A stretch of DNA of 64,000 bases from G963720515 sp963720515 (GCA_963720515.1 OY970397.1:868001-932000); one strand, 5' to 3'; counted from the stretch's first letter, positions 17,929 to 27,754 are shown. Numbers and translations are program-made. The notes: generated by a model not told the origin, from the sequence alone.

Positions 17929-18552
17929 TCAGGCGGACGCGCCGAGCTCGACGTGCTGCGGCGCGGCGTCGATCAGCCGCTCGAGGAGCGACCGGTCGCC
18001 CTCCACCTGGACGGCGTCGAGTCTCCGCTCGATGAACATGGCGTACACGCCCGCCGGATCCCCCTCGATCACCACGTCGGGATCTTCGACGGGACCGGCC
18101 AGCGCCTCGCCGTCCACGAGCGACGCGATCTCGTCGCCGATGTGGAACTCGAAGCGGCCGGGCGGCGCGAGCGGGGCGAGCACCGTGTCGAGCGCGTTCG
18201 CGAGCCAGCCGGGGAAGAGCTCGTCGTCGCCCGTCGGCGGGCCGAGCGAACGGGCGCCCCAGAGGGCCAGCTCGCGAATGACGGGGCGCAGCTCGCGCCC
18301 GTACTCCGTGAGCTCGTACACGCGTGACGCGGCCGGAGGCGGGAGCACGCTCTTCCTGACGATCCCGCCCGCCTCGAGATCCCTGAGGCGCGAGGCGAGG
18401 ATGTTCGTTCCGATCCCGCGCAGGCTGTCGGCCAGGTCCGTGTAGCGCTTGGGGCCGCGAAGGAGCTCGAGGACGACCAGGAGCGACCAGCGCTCGCCCA
18501 CCAGCCCGAGCGCGTGCGCGACCGGGCAGTAGTCGTCATAGCGCTTCGTCAT
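17929..18552 (-). CDS. HxlR-type transcriptional regulator with C-terminal SCP2-like domain
   Basis: This is a 207-residue protein. Residues 1-105 are an HxlR winged helix (Cys in DDYCPVAHALGLVGERW, then RYTDLADSLRGIGTNILASR, VYELTEYGRELRPVI). Residues about 125-205 (FEFHIGDEIASLVDG, then VVIEGDPAGVYAMFIER) look like an SCP2/sterol-carrier pocket, which suggests small-molecule sensing. It is divergent from an MFS drug-exporter gene 111 bases away and probably controls it. Confidence 0.85.
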   Translation of the reverse strand: MTKRYDDYCPVAHALGLVGERWSLLVVLELLRGPKRYTDLADSLRGIGTNILASRLRDLEAGGIVRKSVLPPPAASRVYELTEYGRELRPVIRELALWGARSLGPPTGDDELFPGWLANALDTVLAPLAPPGRFEFHIGDEIASLVDGEALAGPVEDPDVVIEGDPAGVYAMFIERRLDAVQVEGDRSLLERLIDAAPQHVELGASA

Positions 18553-18663
18553 GCGGCCATTGTAGCGAACCGCTTGCTGTCGTGAAGTTCTTCCTTGCAC
18601 TATGAAAGTAGAAGCTGCTAGGTTGCCAGCATCATCTACAGACTCGAAAGGAAACCGGACGAC
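18553..18663. promoter_or_regulatory. divergent promoter region between HxlR regulator and MFS exporter
   Basis: On the minus strand TTCACG and TACAAT (18559-18564) are spaced 16 bases apart, a good sigma-70-like promoter for the regulator. On the plus strand TTGCAC and TAGGTT are 18 bases apart, a weaker candidate for the exporter. The region is AT-richer than its surroundings. An operator for the HxlR protein is expected here but not identified. Confidence 0.45.
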
Positions 18664-20107
18664 ATGGTCGCAACAGATCGACGCAAGTGGCTGGCGCTGG
18701 CGCTCCTCAGCGTCGTCCAGTTCATGGTCATCCTGGACATCGCAATCGTGAACGTCGCGTTGCCGTCGATCCAGGTCGATCTCGGGTTCTCGCAGGAGAA
18801 CTTGCAGTGGGTGATCAGCGCCTACGCGCTCGTCTTCGGCGGGTTCCTGCTCCTCGGAGGCCGCTCCGCCGACCTCCTGGGACGCAGACGCATCTTCCTC
18901 GGCGGTCTCGTCGTGTTCACCGCTGGCCTCCCTCTTCGCCGGCCTCGCGTGGTCCGAGGGATCGCTGATCGCGGCGCGGGCGCTCCAGGGCCTCGGCGCG
19001 GCGATCATCACGCCCGCCGCGCTCTCGATCCTCTCGACGACGTTCGCCGAAGGCCGCGAGCGCAACATCGCCCTCGGAGCCTGGGGCGCCGTCGGCGGCT
19101 TCGGCGCCGCCGCCGGCGTCCTCTTGGGCGGGATCCTCACCGACGCGCTCAGCTGGGAGTGGATCTTCTTCGTCAACGTCCCGGTCGGGGTGCTGGCGAT
19201 CATCCTCGCCCCGATCCTGCTCAACGAGAGCCGTGACGCCAGCGTCAAGAGGTTCGACCTCCCGGGCGCCGTGCTGGTCACCGCGGGCCTCTCGTCCCTC
19301 GTCTACTCGATCACCCAGGCCGGATCGGACGGCTGGTTCGCTGCGACGACGCTCGGCTTCTTCGCCGCCTCCGTCCTGCTGCTCTCCGGCTTCGTCGCCT
19401 GGGAGCTCAGGCACCCCGAGCCGCTCATGCGCTTCGGGATCTTCCGCACGCGAACCGTGGCCGGAGCGAACGTCGCCGGCTTCATCCTGGGCACGGCGAT
19501 GTTCTCGATGTTCCTGATGCTGACCCTCTACATGCAGACGGTCCTCGGGTACTCGGCCATGAAGACCGGCGTCGCGTACCTCGCCGTCGCCGGCACGGCG
19601 ATCCTCTGGTCGGCCGTCGCGGCCCAGCTCGTGACGCGGATCGGCGTGAAGCCGGTGCTCGTTACCGGGATGACGTTCCTCACCGCGGGCCTCGTCTTCT
19701 TCACCCAGGTCTCGGTCGGCGGCTCCTACGTGAGGGACCTGCTGCCGGGATTCCTCCTGATCGGCGTCGGAATCGGCTTCTCGTTCGTCCCGATCACGAT
19801 CGCCGCGCTCGCGGGCGTCGAGGCGGCCGAGGCCGGACTGGCCTCGGGCCTCATCAACACGTCCCAGCAGATCGGCGGGGCGCTCGGGATCGCGGCGCTG
19901 TCGACGATCGCGACCACGCGGGCGGACGACGCGGTGTCGTCCGGCTCCGCCGTACCGTTTGCGCTGGTGGACGGGTTCACGGGCGCGTTCCTCGCAGGCG
20001 CGATCATCGCCGCAATCGGAATCGTCGCCTCGCTGACGCTGATCCGGCGCGACGAGCTCGAGCAGCCCGAGGTGGCCGCCGAGCCCGCGTTCGATCTCGC
20101 GGCCTAG
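18664..20107 (+). CDS. MFS drug exporter, DHA2/EmrB-QacA type, frameshifted
   Basis: The N-terminal part (DIAIVNVALPSIQVDLGFSQ, GGRSADLLGRRRIFLGGL) ends at about 18927, where the frame moves by one base and resumes at SLFAGLAWSEGSL, then ARALQGLGAAIITPAALSIL. The second part, with AIILAPILLNESRDAS and LINTSQQIGGALGIAALS, runs to 20107. The corrected protein is about 480 residues with 14 predicted membrane helices, normal for DHA2 multidrug exporters. The neighbouring divergent HxlR regulator supports an efflux role. Confidence 0.82.
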
Positions 20108-20126
20108 ACAGGCATCGCACCGAAAC

Positions 20127-20154
20127 TAGGGAGCCCGGGCGACCGGGCTCCCTA
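20127..20154 (+). terminator. Rho-independent terminator after the MFS gene
   Basis: A perfect 12-bp stem (TAGGGAGCCCGG with its complement) closes a GCGA tetraloop, followed by a short AT-rich tail (AATCATTTT). It lies between convergent genes and may serve both. Confidence 0.82.
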
Positions 20155-20170
20155 ATCATTTTGGGCGCAT

Positions 20171-20813
20171 TCAGGACGAAGCCAGGACGCCGGGAAGCCA
20201 GGCGCGCACCGCCGCGGCCACCGCGTCCAGGTCGGTCCGCAGGCTGTGGTCGCCCGGCACTTCCACCACGGTGCGAAGCGCCGTGGCCGGCGGAATGCCG
20301 AACGGGTCCCTGGCGCCTTGCACGACCAGGGTCGGGACGGCCACCGCGTCGAGCTCGTCCAGCCGGCTCGGTGCCGGGGGCCGTCCTGGACCGCGACGCG
20401 GCTGCAGTGGGAACGCGAGGCACAGCACCGCTGTCGCGCCGGTCGCCTCCGCCGTGCGGCACGCGACCCGCGCGCCGAGCGATCGACCGCCGACGATGAG
20501 CGGCAACCGCGCCAGCTCGCCGTTCGTCAGGTGCTCGACGACGGCCGCCCACGCAGCGTCGAGCTGCCGCGCGCGGAGCAGGACTGCGCCGTCCCAAGAC
20601 GCGGTAGGGCTGCTCCACGAGCGCGACGCTGATTCCGTCCGAGAGCGCCACGTCCGTCACGGCCTTCAGATCTCCCGAGGCAATCCCTCCGGCGGCGCCG
20701 TGACCGAGAACCAGGGCGGCCTGCGGCCGATCGGTGAGATGCAGATGGGCGTTCGCCGTGCCGTGCGGCGTGTCGACGGGGACGACCGTCACGCTCGCCG
20801 AGGTGGCTGCCAT
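20171..20813 (-). CDS. alpha/beta hydrolase (KANL3/Tex30-type), frameshifted
   Basis: The N-terminal part carries LVLGHGAAGGIASGDLKAV (oxyanion loop region) and VALVEQPYRVLGRR; after a one-base shift near 20575-20590 the frame continues RQLDAAWAAVVEHL, then PLIVGGRSLGARVACRTAEA with nucleophile Ser in GGRSLG. Asp in VVQGARDPFG and His in VPGDHSL complete the triad. The joined product is about 213 residues. The start is taken at MAATSASV; an ATG 12 codons upstream is possible. The substrate is unknown. Confidence 0.72.
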
Positions 20814-20966
20814 CGCACCAGCGTAGGCCAACGGTGTCAGGTCTTGCATTGCTGCATTTCGCCGCGCCGCGCCCGACATGGCGGGCGCGGCTCCCGACGC
20901 GGAGGAAACCCGCCCGAAGTCATCATGGCTTCGGCGAAAGCCGGAGCCGGATTCCGGGCGGTTGAA

Positions 20967-21325
20967 TGGAGGCGGCGGGAATCGAACCCGCGTCCGAGGT
21001 CGATCCGACCTAGCGTCTACAAGCTTGTCCTGCGATTCAGATTCGCCCGCCGGCTGGATCGCAGGCGGCCCACCGACGGGCTAGCCATCCTTTGGAGTCC
21101 CGGGTCAGGCGATTGGCACTCCCTTCCCGGCGAGCCCGTTCGTTGACGCCGCTTGCCGTCCCACGGGCCGAGGACGGGGCGACGCGCTAGCTAACCGAAG
21201 TTAGGCAGCGAGTGCGAGTTCGTTATCCGCACTTGCGTTTGTCCCGGTTGTTTTACGAGGCCGACCGGGGACCTCGGCTTGCAGCTCTGCCGGAGCGTCG
21301 ACCACGTCGAAACCTGGTCGCCCCC
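20967..21325 (-). ncRNA. ssrA: transfer-messenger RNA
   Basis: About 359 nt. The 5' end GGGGGCG pairs with the 3' CGCCTCC to form the tRNA-like acceptor stem, followed by the conserved tmRNA 5' sequence ACCAGGTTTCGACG. Near the 3' end the T-arm GCGGG-TTCGATT-CCCGC is intact; CCA is not encoded. The tag frame ends in NASADNELALAA-stop, with the terminal ALAA recognised by proteases. Together with SmpB, encoded 485 bases away, it rescues stalled ribosomes. Confidence 0.95.
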
Positions 21326-21337
21326 GTATGTCCCCTC

Positions 21338-21343
21338 ATTGTA
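21338..21343 (-). promoter_or_regulatory. -10 element of the tmRNA promoter
   Basis: TACAAT on the minus strand lies 12 bases upstream of the mature tmRNA 5' end, leaving a short leader for RNase P removal. No clear -35 hexamer is visible. Confidence 0.5.
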
Positions 21344-21353
21344 GCCTCGGGCT

Positions 21354-21705
21354 GTGATCGTCCTCGTGGACGGGCGGAATGTCGAGCGCTCGCGCTGGCC
21401 AAACGTCGCGAGCGAGGAGCTCGTCGAGGCGGTGGCCGAGTGGGCGGCCCGCGAGCGGCACAACGCCGTGGTGGTGTTCGACGGACGCGCGCCCGCGGGC
21501 CCGTCCGCGGTCGAGGTCGTCGGCACCGGCCGCGAGAGCGCTGACGACTGGATCGCGGCGCGCGCGGCCGAGCTCGCGGCGCGGCGGCGAGGCCTACGAG
21601 CTCGTCACGTCGGACCGGGAGCTTCGGCGCCGCGCGGGCGACGCGGCGGCAAGGATCACGGGCGGCGGAAGCTTCCTCGGCGTGCTCGGGCTCGCCCGGC
21701 ATTGA
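21354..21705 (+). CDS. NYN/PIN-like (YacP-type) RNA-binding protein, frameshifted
   Basis: GTG start: MIVLVDGRNVERSRWPN carries the first PIN-fold Asp and Asn, followed by VVVFDGRAPAGPSAVEVV. Near 21585-21595 the frame moves by one base and continues GEAYELVTSDRELRRRAGD, then GGGSFLGVLG, where TSDRELR is the typical second acidic site. The joined product is about 117 residues. YacP/NYN proteins are suspected RNases acting on tRNA or rRNA. The position beside ssrA and smpB fits an RNA-processing role. Confidence 0.72.
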
Positions 21706-21809
21706 CACACATTTGGCACGGTCCGCGCACAGACACGGCACACGTTCGGCGATAGCATCGTGGCTGGTTGGGGGTGGGTTGGGAGCCCTAGTACACGGGC
21801 GCGAGATGA

Positions 21810-22286
21810 CTACTCGGCGTCCCGGCCCCTGGACTTCATCGCCCGCTCGATCTGCCGCTTCGCGTCGCGGTCGGCGACGTCGCGGCGCTTGTCGCGGGTC
21901 TCCTTGCCGCGGGCGAGCGCGATCTCGACCTTCGCCCGCCCGTCCTTGAAGTAGAGCCGCGTCGGGATGAGTGTCAGGCCGCGCTCGGCGACCTTGCCGG
22001 CGAGCTGGTCGATCTCGCGCCGGTGGAGCAGGAGCCGGCGGTCGCGGTCCGGATCGTGGTTCGCGAGGTTTCCCGCCGTGTACTCCGGGATGTGTGCGCC
22101 GACGAGGTAGATCTCGCGGCCGCGCACGTCGCCGAACGCGCGCTGCAGGGTCGCATGGCCCTCGCGCAGCGACTTCACTTCGGTGCCGGTCAGCTCGAGC
22201 CCCGCCTCGACGCGATCCATCAGGTGGTACTCGTGGCGCGCGCGGCGGTTCTCCGCGATCACCTTCGTCCCCGTCGGCTTGGCCAC
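21810..22286 (-). CDS. smpB: SsrA-binding protein SmpB
   Basis: This 158-residue protein has family landmarks in order: ENRRARHEYHLMDRVEAGLE, LTGTEVKSLREG, IPEYTAGNLANHDPDRDRRL and LYFKDGRAKVEIALARGKE, with the basic C-terminal tail KRDVADRDAKRQIERAMK that enters the mRNA channel. It binds the tRNA-like part of tmRNA and carries it to stalled ribosomes. The length is normal for the family. Confidence 0.97.
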   Translation of the reverse strand: MAKPTGTKVIAENRRARHEYHLMDRVEAGLELTGTEVKSLREGHATLQRAFGDVRGREIYLVGAHIPEYTAGNLANHDPDRDRRLLLHRREIDQLAGKVAERGLTLIPTRLYFKDGRAKVEIALARGKETRDKRRDVADRDAKRQIERAMKSRGRDAE

Positions 22287-22307
22287 CCGGGGATTCTCGC
22301 ATCGCGC

Positions 22308-22340
22308 GCGAGGGGCCCCGTGCGGCTCAGGACCCCTCGC
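22308..22340 (-). terminator. GC-rich stem-loop between a VOC gene and smpB
   Basis: Arms GCGAGGGG and CCCCTCGC lie between the VOC stop and the smpB start on the same strand. No U-tract follows, so termination is doubtful. Confidence 0.3.
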
Positions 22341-22352
22341 ATCCGGGAAGAC

Positions 22353-22724
22353 CTAGCTAGCGTCGTTGACGAGCCCGATGAGGTGACCTTCGGGATCGGT
22401 GAAGTGCCCGAGGACCATGCTGCCCATGATCGTCTCGGGCCCCATGACGCGCGTGCCGCCGAGCGCCTCGGCCTTCGCAAGCGCGGCCTCGACGTCCGGC
22501 ACGCCGACGTAGAACATCACGTGCCCCTCGTAGCCCTCGGGGCCCTGGGCAACGCCGCCGCCGATGCCTGTCCCGTCCGGCGCCTGGTTCTCCTCGCGGG
22601 AGACGATGCCGTAGTTCATCTCGTTGTCCGCGTCGATCCGCCAGTCGAAGAGCTCGCTGTAGTAGCTGCGGAGCTTCTCGCCGTCCTTGCCGATGACCTC
22701 GAAGTGCACTACCGGGTATCCCAT
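22353..22724 (-). CDS. VOC family (glyoxalase-like) protein
   Basis: This 123-residue protein starts at ATG after AAGGAGA. It shows the paired beta-alpha-beta-beta-beta modules of the vicinal oxygen chelate fold: PVVHFEVIGKDGEKLRSYYS and HVMFYVGVPDVEAALAKAEA, ending GHFTDPEGHLIGL. The His/Glu metal-ligand positions of glyoxalase I are only partly kept, as is common in this broad family. Function is unassigned. Confidence 0.82.
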   Translation of the reverse strand: MGYPVVHFEVIGKDGEKLRSYYSELFDWRIDADNEMNYGIVSREENQAPDGTGIGGGVAQGPEGYEGHVMFYVGVPDVEAALAKAEALGGTRVMGPETIMGSMVLGHFTDPEGHLIGLVNDAS

Positions 22725-22787
22725 GCGTCTCTCCTTGTCTCAGTTGACGTACCCCTCAGACCCCGGAGCGCCGCGAAACTCATCTCG

Positions 22788-23718
22788 CTACGAGCGCGTC
22801 CACGACTCCCGCGGGTTCGGGAGCGGCGTCAGGACACCGGCCAGCTGATCTCGTAGGTGCTCGTAGTTCGGCGGCAGCGAGAGCCCCTCGCCGAGCGTCT
22901 CCCACGGCTCGTCGGCGGTGAAGCCGGGACCGAGCGTCGCGATCTCGAAGAGGACGCCGCTCGGCTCGCGGAAGTAGATCGACTTGAAGTAGAAGCGGTC
23001 GATGACCGGCGTCGGCTGTCCGCCTGCGCGCATGACCTGCTCGCGCCACTTCTCGTGCTCCTCGATCGTCGAGGCCCACGCGACGTGGTGGACGGTGCCG
23101 GCACCGCCGATTCCCGGCTCGGAGGGCGCGGGATCGTAGCTGTAGAGGCCGCCGCGCTTCTCGCCGCGCGCCTCCCATTCGGCCGGCGGATCGATCGGGT
23201 CGAAGGAGACGGCCTGCTCGAGGAACGCGCGGCTCGCCTCGGGCGCGCGGTGGTACGCGCGCACGGAGTCGAAGCCCTGGAGCGCGAGCTCGGCGGGGAT
23301 CTCAGGATGCTCGGCGACGAGCGGCTCGTCGGTGGTCTCCACGACCGCGAGCTCGAGACCGAGGCCCTCCGGGTCGGCGAAGCGGAGCCGCGAGCCATCG
23401 CGCTCGGTCGGCCACGCCCTCGCCGCCGAGCCGCTCGGCCCAGAAGTCGAGCGCCGCGTCGGAGGCCACGCGCCACGTGACGCGGTGCACCATCCCCGCG
23501 CCGGCCCGCCCCGGACGCGCGCCGGGGTACTCGAAGAACGTGATGTCGGCGCCCGCGCTGCCCTGCTCGTCGGCGTAGAAGAGGTGGTAGACGGTCGGGT
23601 CGTCCTGGTTGACCGTCTTCTTCACCATCCGCAGGCCGAGCAGGCGCGCGTAGAAGTCGACGTTGCCGGGCGCGTCGGCGGTGATGCACGTGACGTGGTG
23701 GATGCCCTCGAGTCGCAT
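22788..23718 (-). CDS. ring-cleaving dioxygenase-like VOC protein (MhqO/LinE type), frameshifted
   Basis: The N-terminal domain starts MRLEGIHHVTCITADAPGN with metal-ligand His in GIHHVT and continues to ERLGGEGVAD. The frame then moves one base at about 23400-23412 and continues ERDGSRLRFADPEGLGLEL into a second VOC module with GTVHHVAWAS and PSGVLFEIATLGPGF. His ligands (GIHH, TVHH) and Glu (LFEIAT) are all present. The joined length of about 310 residues matches hydroquinone-type extradiol dioxygenases. The ATG overlaps the RNase gene stop as ATGA. Confidence 0.78.
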
Positions 23719-25432
23719 CAGCGTCTCCCTCGCGGCCGGGGGTTCGCGGCTTCGGCCGGCCGCAGCTCCACCTTACCTTCGATGCGATCGATCGCCTCGA
23801 CCTGCACGCGGATCGCGTCGCCGAGCCGGTAGCGCGTCCCGGACCGGCGCCCGACGAGCGCCGTCCCGAGCGGGTTCAGCTCGAAGTACTCGCCCGGCAG
23901 GCGCCGCGCCGGAAGGAGGCCCTCGAACACCTCGCCGAAGCGGACGAAGATGCCGGAGCCGATCGCGCCGATGATCTCGCCGTCGAACCCGGCCTCCCAG
24001 CCCTCCTCGAAGAGCACGGTTGCCGAGGAGGGACGCGGCGCAGATCGCGTCGGCCCGGTACTCGACCTGCGCCGCCTCGCGCTCGCGCCCGGACGTCCAC
24101 TCGGCGAGCGCCTCGAGGTCCTCGGGCGGCGGGTCGTCGGAGACGCCGAGCTCGCGCAGGAGCGCCCGGTGGCACACGAGGTCGGGATAGCGCCGGATCG
24201 GTGACGTGAAATGGCAGTACGCGGGGCTCGCGAGCCCGGAGTGCCCGAGGTTGCTCGGGTCGTAGCGCGCCTGCTTGAGCGAGCGGAGAACGAGCGTCCG
24301 GAACGCCTCCTTCCCGCGCCCGGACTGCTCCGAGTACTCGCGCACGCGCTCGCTCACCTCGGCGGCGATCCGGGCCGCGTCGGCGCTCGTCGGCTGGTCG
24401 GGCACCGGGGGCGTCGGCACCTCGAGGTCGGCGAGCTTCGCGAGCAGGAGCTCGATCGCCTGCGGATCCGGCCGCTCGTGCACGCGGAAGAGCGCCTCGC
24501 GCCGCCGGCCCGCGAGGAGCGACCCGACCGCCTCGTTCGCGGCGATCATGAGCTCCTCGACGAGCATGTGCGCGAGCGGCTCCGCCTCGATCCAGGCGCG
24601 CTCGACCCCGCCGCGCCCGTCGAACGCGAACACGATCTCGCCGGCCTCGAGCGAGAGCGCGCCGCGGGCGAACCGGCGGCGGCGGAGCTCCTCCGTGAGG
24701 CGGTGTGCGAGCCGGAGCGTGTCCGCCGTCTCCGGCGCGGCGTCGAGCTCGCCGGCCAGGATCGACTGCGCCTGCCCGTACGTGAGCCGCTCGTTCGAGC
24801 GGATCAGGCTGCGGTAGAACGCGGGCTCCCCCGGGCGCAACGCCGCGTCGAACGGGATCTCGACCGTGACCGCGCGGCGATCCTCGAGCGGGCGCAGGCT
24901 GCAGCGGTCGTTCGAGAGCTCCTCCGGAAGCATCGGCTCGACGAGCCCGGGGACGTACGTCGAGAACGCGCGCTCGGAGGCGTCGCGGTCGAGCGGCGAC
25001 CCGGGCGGCACGTAGGCCGAGACGTCCGCGATGTGCACCCAGGCGCGCAGCCCGTCGCCCTCGGCCCGCACGGAGATCGCGTCGTCGAAGTCCTTTGCGG
25101 TGTCGGGGTCGATCGTGACGGTCGCGAGATCACGGAGATCCACGCGGCCGACATCCACCTCGTCGCCCGGCTCGGGCGGGACCGGCGGCGCGGGCCTGCG
25201 CACGCCCCGATGCCAGAGGAGCCCCTCGAGCACCGCCTCGATCGCGTCCGGCTTCCCGAGGACCCGCTCCACCTTCGCCCGCCCGCGGCCGAGGCGGAGC
25301 AGCACGAGATCGCCGACCGCCGCGTCGCCCGTGCCCTTGCGGTCGACGACGACCGGAACGCCACCCTCGAAGAACGGGTCGCCCACGAGGAGCTTGCCCC
25401 GGCGGGCGAGCTCCGCGACGAGCGGTCTCCAC
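23718..25432 (-). CDS. rnr: RNB-domain exoribonuclease (RNase R/II type), frameshifted
   Basis: The RNB domain contains VTIDPDTAKDFDDAISV with the catalytic Asp cluster, HIADVSAYVPPGSPLDRDA, and HFTSPIRRYPDLVCHRALL. An S1 domain follows (IIGAIGSGIFVRFGEVFEGL) but in another frame; the shift is at about 24015-24025. A second shift seems to lie near 25425: the GTG at 25432 overlaps an upstream stop as TAGTG, and dropping one base gives PLVAELARRGKLLVGDPFF. The protein is about 570 residues, shorter than E. coli RNase R. It degrades structured RNA 3' to 5', and with tmRNA removes defective mRNAs. Confidence 0.82.
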
Positions 25433-25581
25433 TAGTGCTCCTTCAGGTGATGCCGACCACCGGCTGGGTCGCGAGCACCAAGCCAGAGGTCGCGATCGTT
25501 CGCCGCCAAGGCCGGGAGCCTTGGCAAGAGCGAGCGCGGGCTCAGGCGCAGCGTGATCGCGGGCCAGACGCGGGCGCGCAT
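25432..25581 (-). CDS. small ORF between ctpA and the RNase gene (uncertain)
   Basis: A 49-codon frame starts at ATG 25581, 16 bases after the ctpA stop, and its TAG overlaps the RNase start as TAGTG. The product (begins MRARVWPAITLRLSPRS) is very basic at the N-terminus and matches nothing I know. A perfect 7-bp hairpin (25506-25524) lies within it. It could be a coupled small protein or simply leader sequence. Confidence 0.3.
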   Translation of the reverse strand: MRARVWPAITLRLSPRSLLPRLPALAANDRDLWLGARDPAGGRHHLKEH

Positions 25582-25596
25582 CGCCTGGAGGGGCAC

Positions 25597-26773
25597 TTAC
25601 CTGGGCAGCTGGCTGCGGAGGACGTCGGAGGCCCGGACGAGCGCCTCGTCGCGCACGGTCTCGGGCCGGTCGTAGGCGTGGAGGTCCGGCTTCAGGCCCC
25701 TGCCCATGAGGTTCACGCCGCTCGGAGTGCGGAAGACCGCGGTCGTCAGCTTGAGCGCGGCGCCGTTCGAGAGCTCACGGAGCGACTGCACGCTCGCCTT
25801 CCCGTATGTGCGCCGTCCGACGACGAGCGCGCGGTCGTCGTCCCCGAGCGCGCCGGCGACGACCTCGGCGGCGCTCGCGCTCTGCTCGTCCACGAGGACG
25901 ATGAGCGGCACGTCGGCGAGCGGCGCCTTGCCGGAGACCGAGTAGACGGTGCGGCCGTGGTGGATGCCCTCGGTCACGCAGACGACGCCGCTCTTCACGA
26001 AGAGCGAGACGGTGCCGATCGCCTGCTGGAGGAGGCCGCCCGGGTTGTCGCGCAGGTCGAGCACGACGCCCTTCGCGCCCTTCTTCATGAGGCGCGGCGG
26101 TGCGCGTGGACACGGAGTCCACCGTGTTCGCGCGGAAGGACAGGATGTGGACGTAGCCGAGCGGCGCGGCGCCCTTGCGCTGGATGAGCCGCGAGCGGAC
26201 GGCGGGAAGCTCGATGTCGGTGCGCTCGACCGTGAACTGGATCGTGCCCTCGCGCGGGCGGCGAACGGTGAGCGCGACCCGCGTGCCCTTCTCGCCCTTG
26301 ATCAGCTCGAGCGAGCGGTCGAACGGAAGCCGGCGGATGCGGCGGCCGTCGATCGACACGATGAGGTCGCCGGGCTTGATGCCCGCGGCGCGCGCCGGCC
26401 CGTCGAGCGCGGCCTTCACGATCAGCCCCTCCCGGCGCTGGCCGACGGTCAGCCCGATGCCGCCGTAGCTCTTCGCCGTCCGGCTCTGGAGGTCGGCGTA
26501 CTCCTGTGCGGACAGGTAGTCCGTGTACGGGTCCTCGAGGCCCTCGATGATCTCGTCCACGTCGTGGCGCGCGAGCAGCTCGGACGGCACGGGCCGGTAG
26601 TACGCCGAGACCAGCTCGCTCCGAACCTCGTCCAGGACTTCCGGGCGGGTGTCGCGCGGGAGGCCGGAGAGCGTGCTTCCTCCGGATTCGTGCGCGCGCG
26701 TGGCCGCAAGTCCGAGCGCAAATGCGCCTGCAAGCAGGAGTCCGACTCCCGCGATGGCTGCGAGATGCCTCAT
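25597..26773 (-). CDS. ctpA: C-terminal processing peptidase, S41 family, frameshifted
   Basis: A signal peptide or anchor (AIAGVGLLLAGAFALGLAA) is followed by the S41 N-terminal helices, then a PDZ domain at about residues 95-180 (GGIGLTVGQ, GIKPGDLIVSIDGRRI). The frame moves one base near 26095-26105, then continues GVVLDLRDNPGGLL, catalytic Ser in DEQSASAAEVVAGAL and Lys in RRTYGKASVQ. The joined product is about 391 residues. The Ser-Lys dyad is intact. It is an extracytoplasmic protease in the order prfB-ftsE-ftsX-ctpA, where it probably acts on envelope or cell-wall proteins. Confidence 0.83.
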
Positions 26774-26854
26774 GAGTGCCGCGGCGTCAGTATAGGTCGG
26801 CTAGACGCGATTGCGACAGCACCCCCGTGCGGGGTCAAGCCTACGCAGGTCTCC

Positions 26855-27754
26855 TCAGACCTTCAGGAACCGGCGCAGCGTGATGCCCGAGCCCACGGCC
26901 CCGATGACGAGGCTCGTGCCGATCAGGATGAGCGCGATGAGCGGGAACGCGAGCGCATGGACCTCGTCGTTCGTGAGCGTCGAGTGCTCGATGACGGCCG
27001 GCAGCGCGACCTCCTTCGCGAGCACGAGCAGCACGATCGCGGCGAGCGATCCGACCAGGCCGGTCAGGAGCCCTTCGAGCACGAACGGGCCGCGCACGAA
27101 CCAGTTCGTCGCCCCGACGAGCTTCATCACCTCGATCTCGCGCCTGCGGGCGTAGATCGAGAGGCGAATGGTGTTCGCGATGAGGATGATCGACGCGACG
27201 ATCAGGATCAGGCTGCCGAAGATGAAGATCGCGCCGATCACCTTCGCGACCTTGAGCACCCGGTCGGCGGTCTTCTTGCCGTACGCGACCTTCCCCACCC
27301 CGGCCGGTAACGGGTCGAGCGCCGCCGCGATCTTCCCGACGTCCTCGCCGCGCTTCGGGATGATCTTGAACGAGGCCGGCAGCGGGTTCGTGGTGAGGCT
27401 CTCGACGATCTCGGGGTGGCGCTTCGTCTCGATCGCGAGCGCCTCCTCCTTCGAGATGAACTCGGCGGACTTCACCTCGGGCATGGCGACGATCGTGTTG
27501 TGCACCGCGTTGATCTGGGCCGTCGTGGCCTCCTTGTCGCAGGCCGGGTCGGTCTGCGTGCAGAAGTAGGCGTTCACGATCAGCTGGCGCTTCACGTCGT
27601 TCGTGTACGACGTGACCCAGGTGCCGAGCGCGATGAAGAGGCCGAGCAGGAACATCCCGATGAGGACGGTCATGGTCGCGGCGAGCGCCGTCGAGACGTT
27701 CGAGGTGACTGAGCGAAGCGCCTCCTGGAGGAAGAGCTTCAGCCGTGCGCCCAC
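26855..27754 (-). CDS. ftsX: cell-division ABC permease FtsX
   Basis: This 299-residue protein starts at GTG overlapping the ftsE stop (TAGTG). There is one N-terminal membrane helix (VLIGMFLLGLFIALGTWVTS), an extracellular domain of about 120 residues with a Cys pair (YFCTQTDPACDKE), then three membrane helices, with the conserved cytoplasmic turn RREIEVMKLVGATNWFVRGP. FtsEX couples ATP hydrolysis to peptidoglycan hydrolase activation at the division site. Length and topology are typical. Confidence 0.95.
   Translation of the reverse strand: MGARLKLFLQEALRSVTSNVSTALAATMTVLIGMFLLGLFIALGTWVTSYTNDVKRQLIVNAYFCTQTDPACDKEATTAQINAVHNTIVAMPEVKSAEFISKEEALAIETKRHPEIVESLTTNPLPASFKIIPKRGEDVGKIAAALDPLPAGVGKVAYGKKTADRVLKVAKVIGAIFIFGSLILIVASIILIANTIRLSIYARRREIEVMKLVGATNWFVRGPFVLEGLLTGLVGSLAAIVLLVLAKEVALPAVIEHSTLTNDEVHALAFPLIALILIGTSLVIGAVGSGITLRRFLKV

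Noticed and set aside
18664..20107. Programmed frameshifting in the MFS gene and other split genes
   Set aside because: No slippery heptamer or stimulatory structure is seen at the junctions, and the families involved are not known to use recoding, unlike prfB.
20967..21030. tRNA gene suggested by a T-arm and acceptor sequence
   Set aside because: The D-arm and anticodon arm of a tRNA are absent; the 5' partner strand lies about 350 bases away and the tag frame is present, so it is tmRNA.
25506..25524. Perfect 7-bp hairpin after ctpA as a terminator
   Set aside because: No U-tract follows and the operon seems to continue into the RNase gene.
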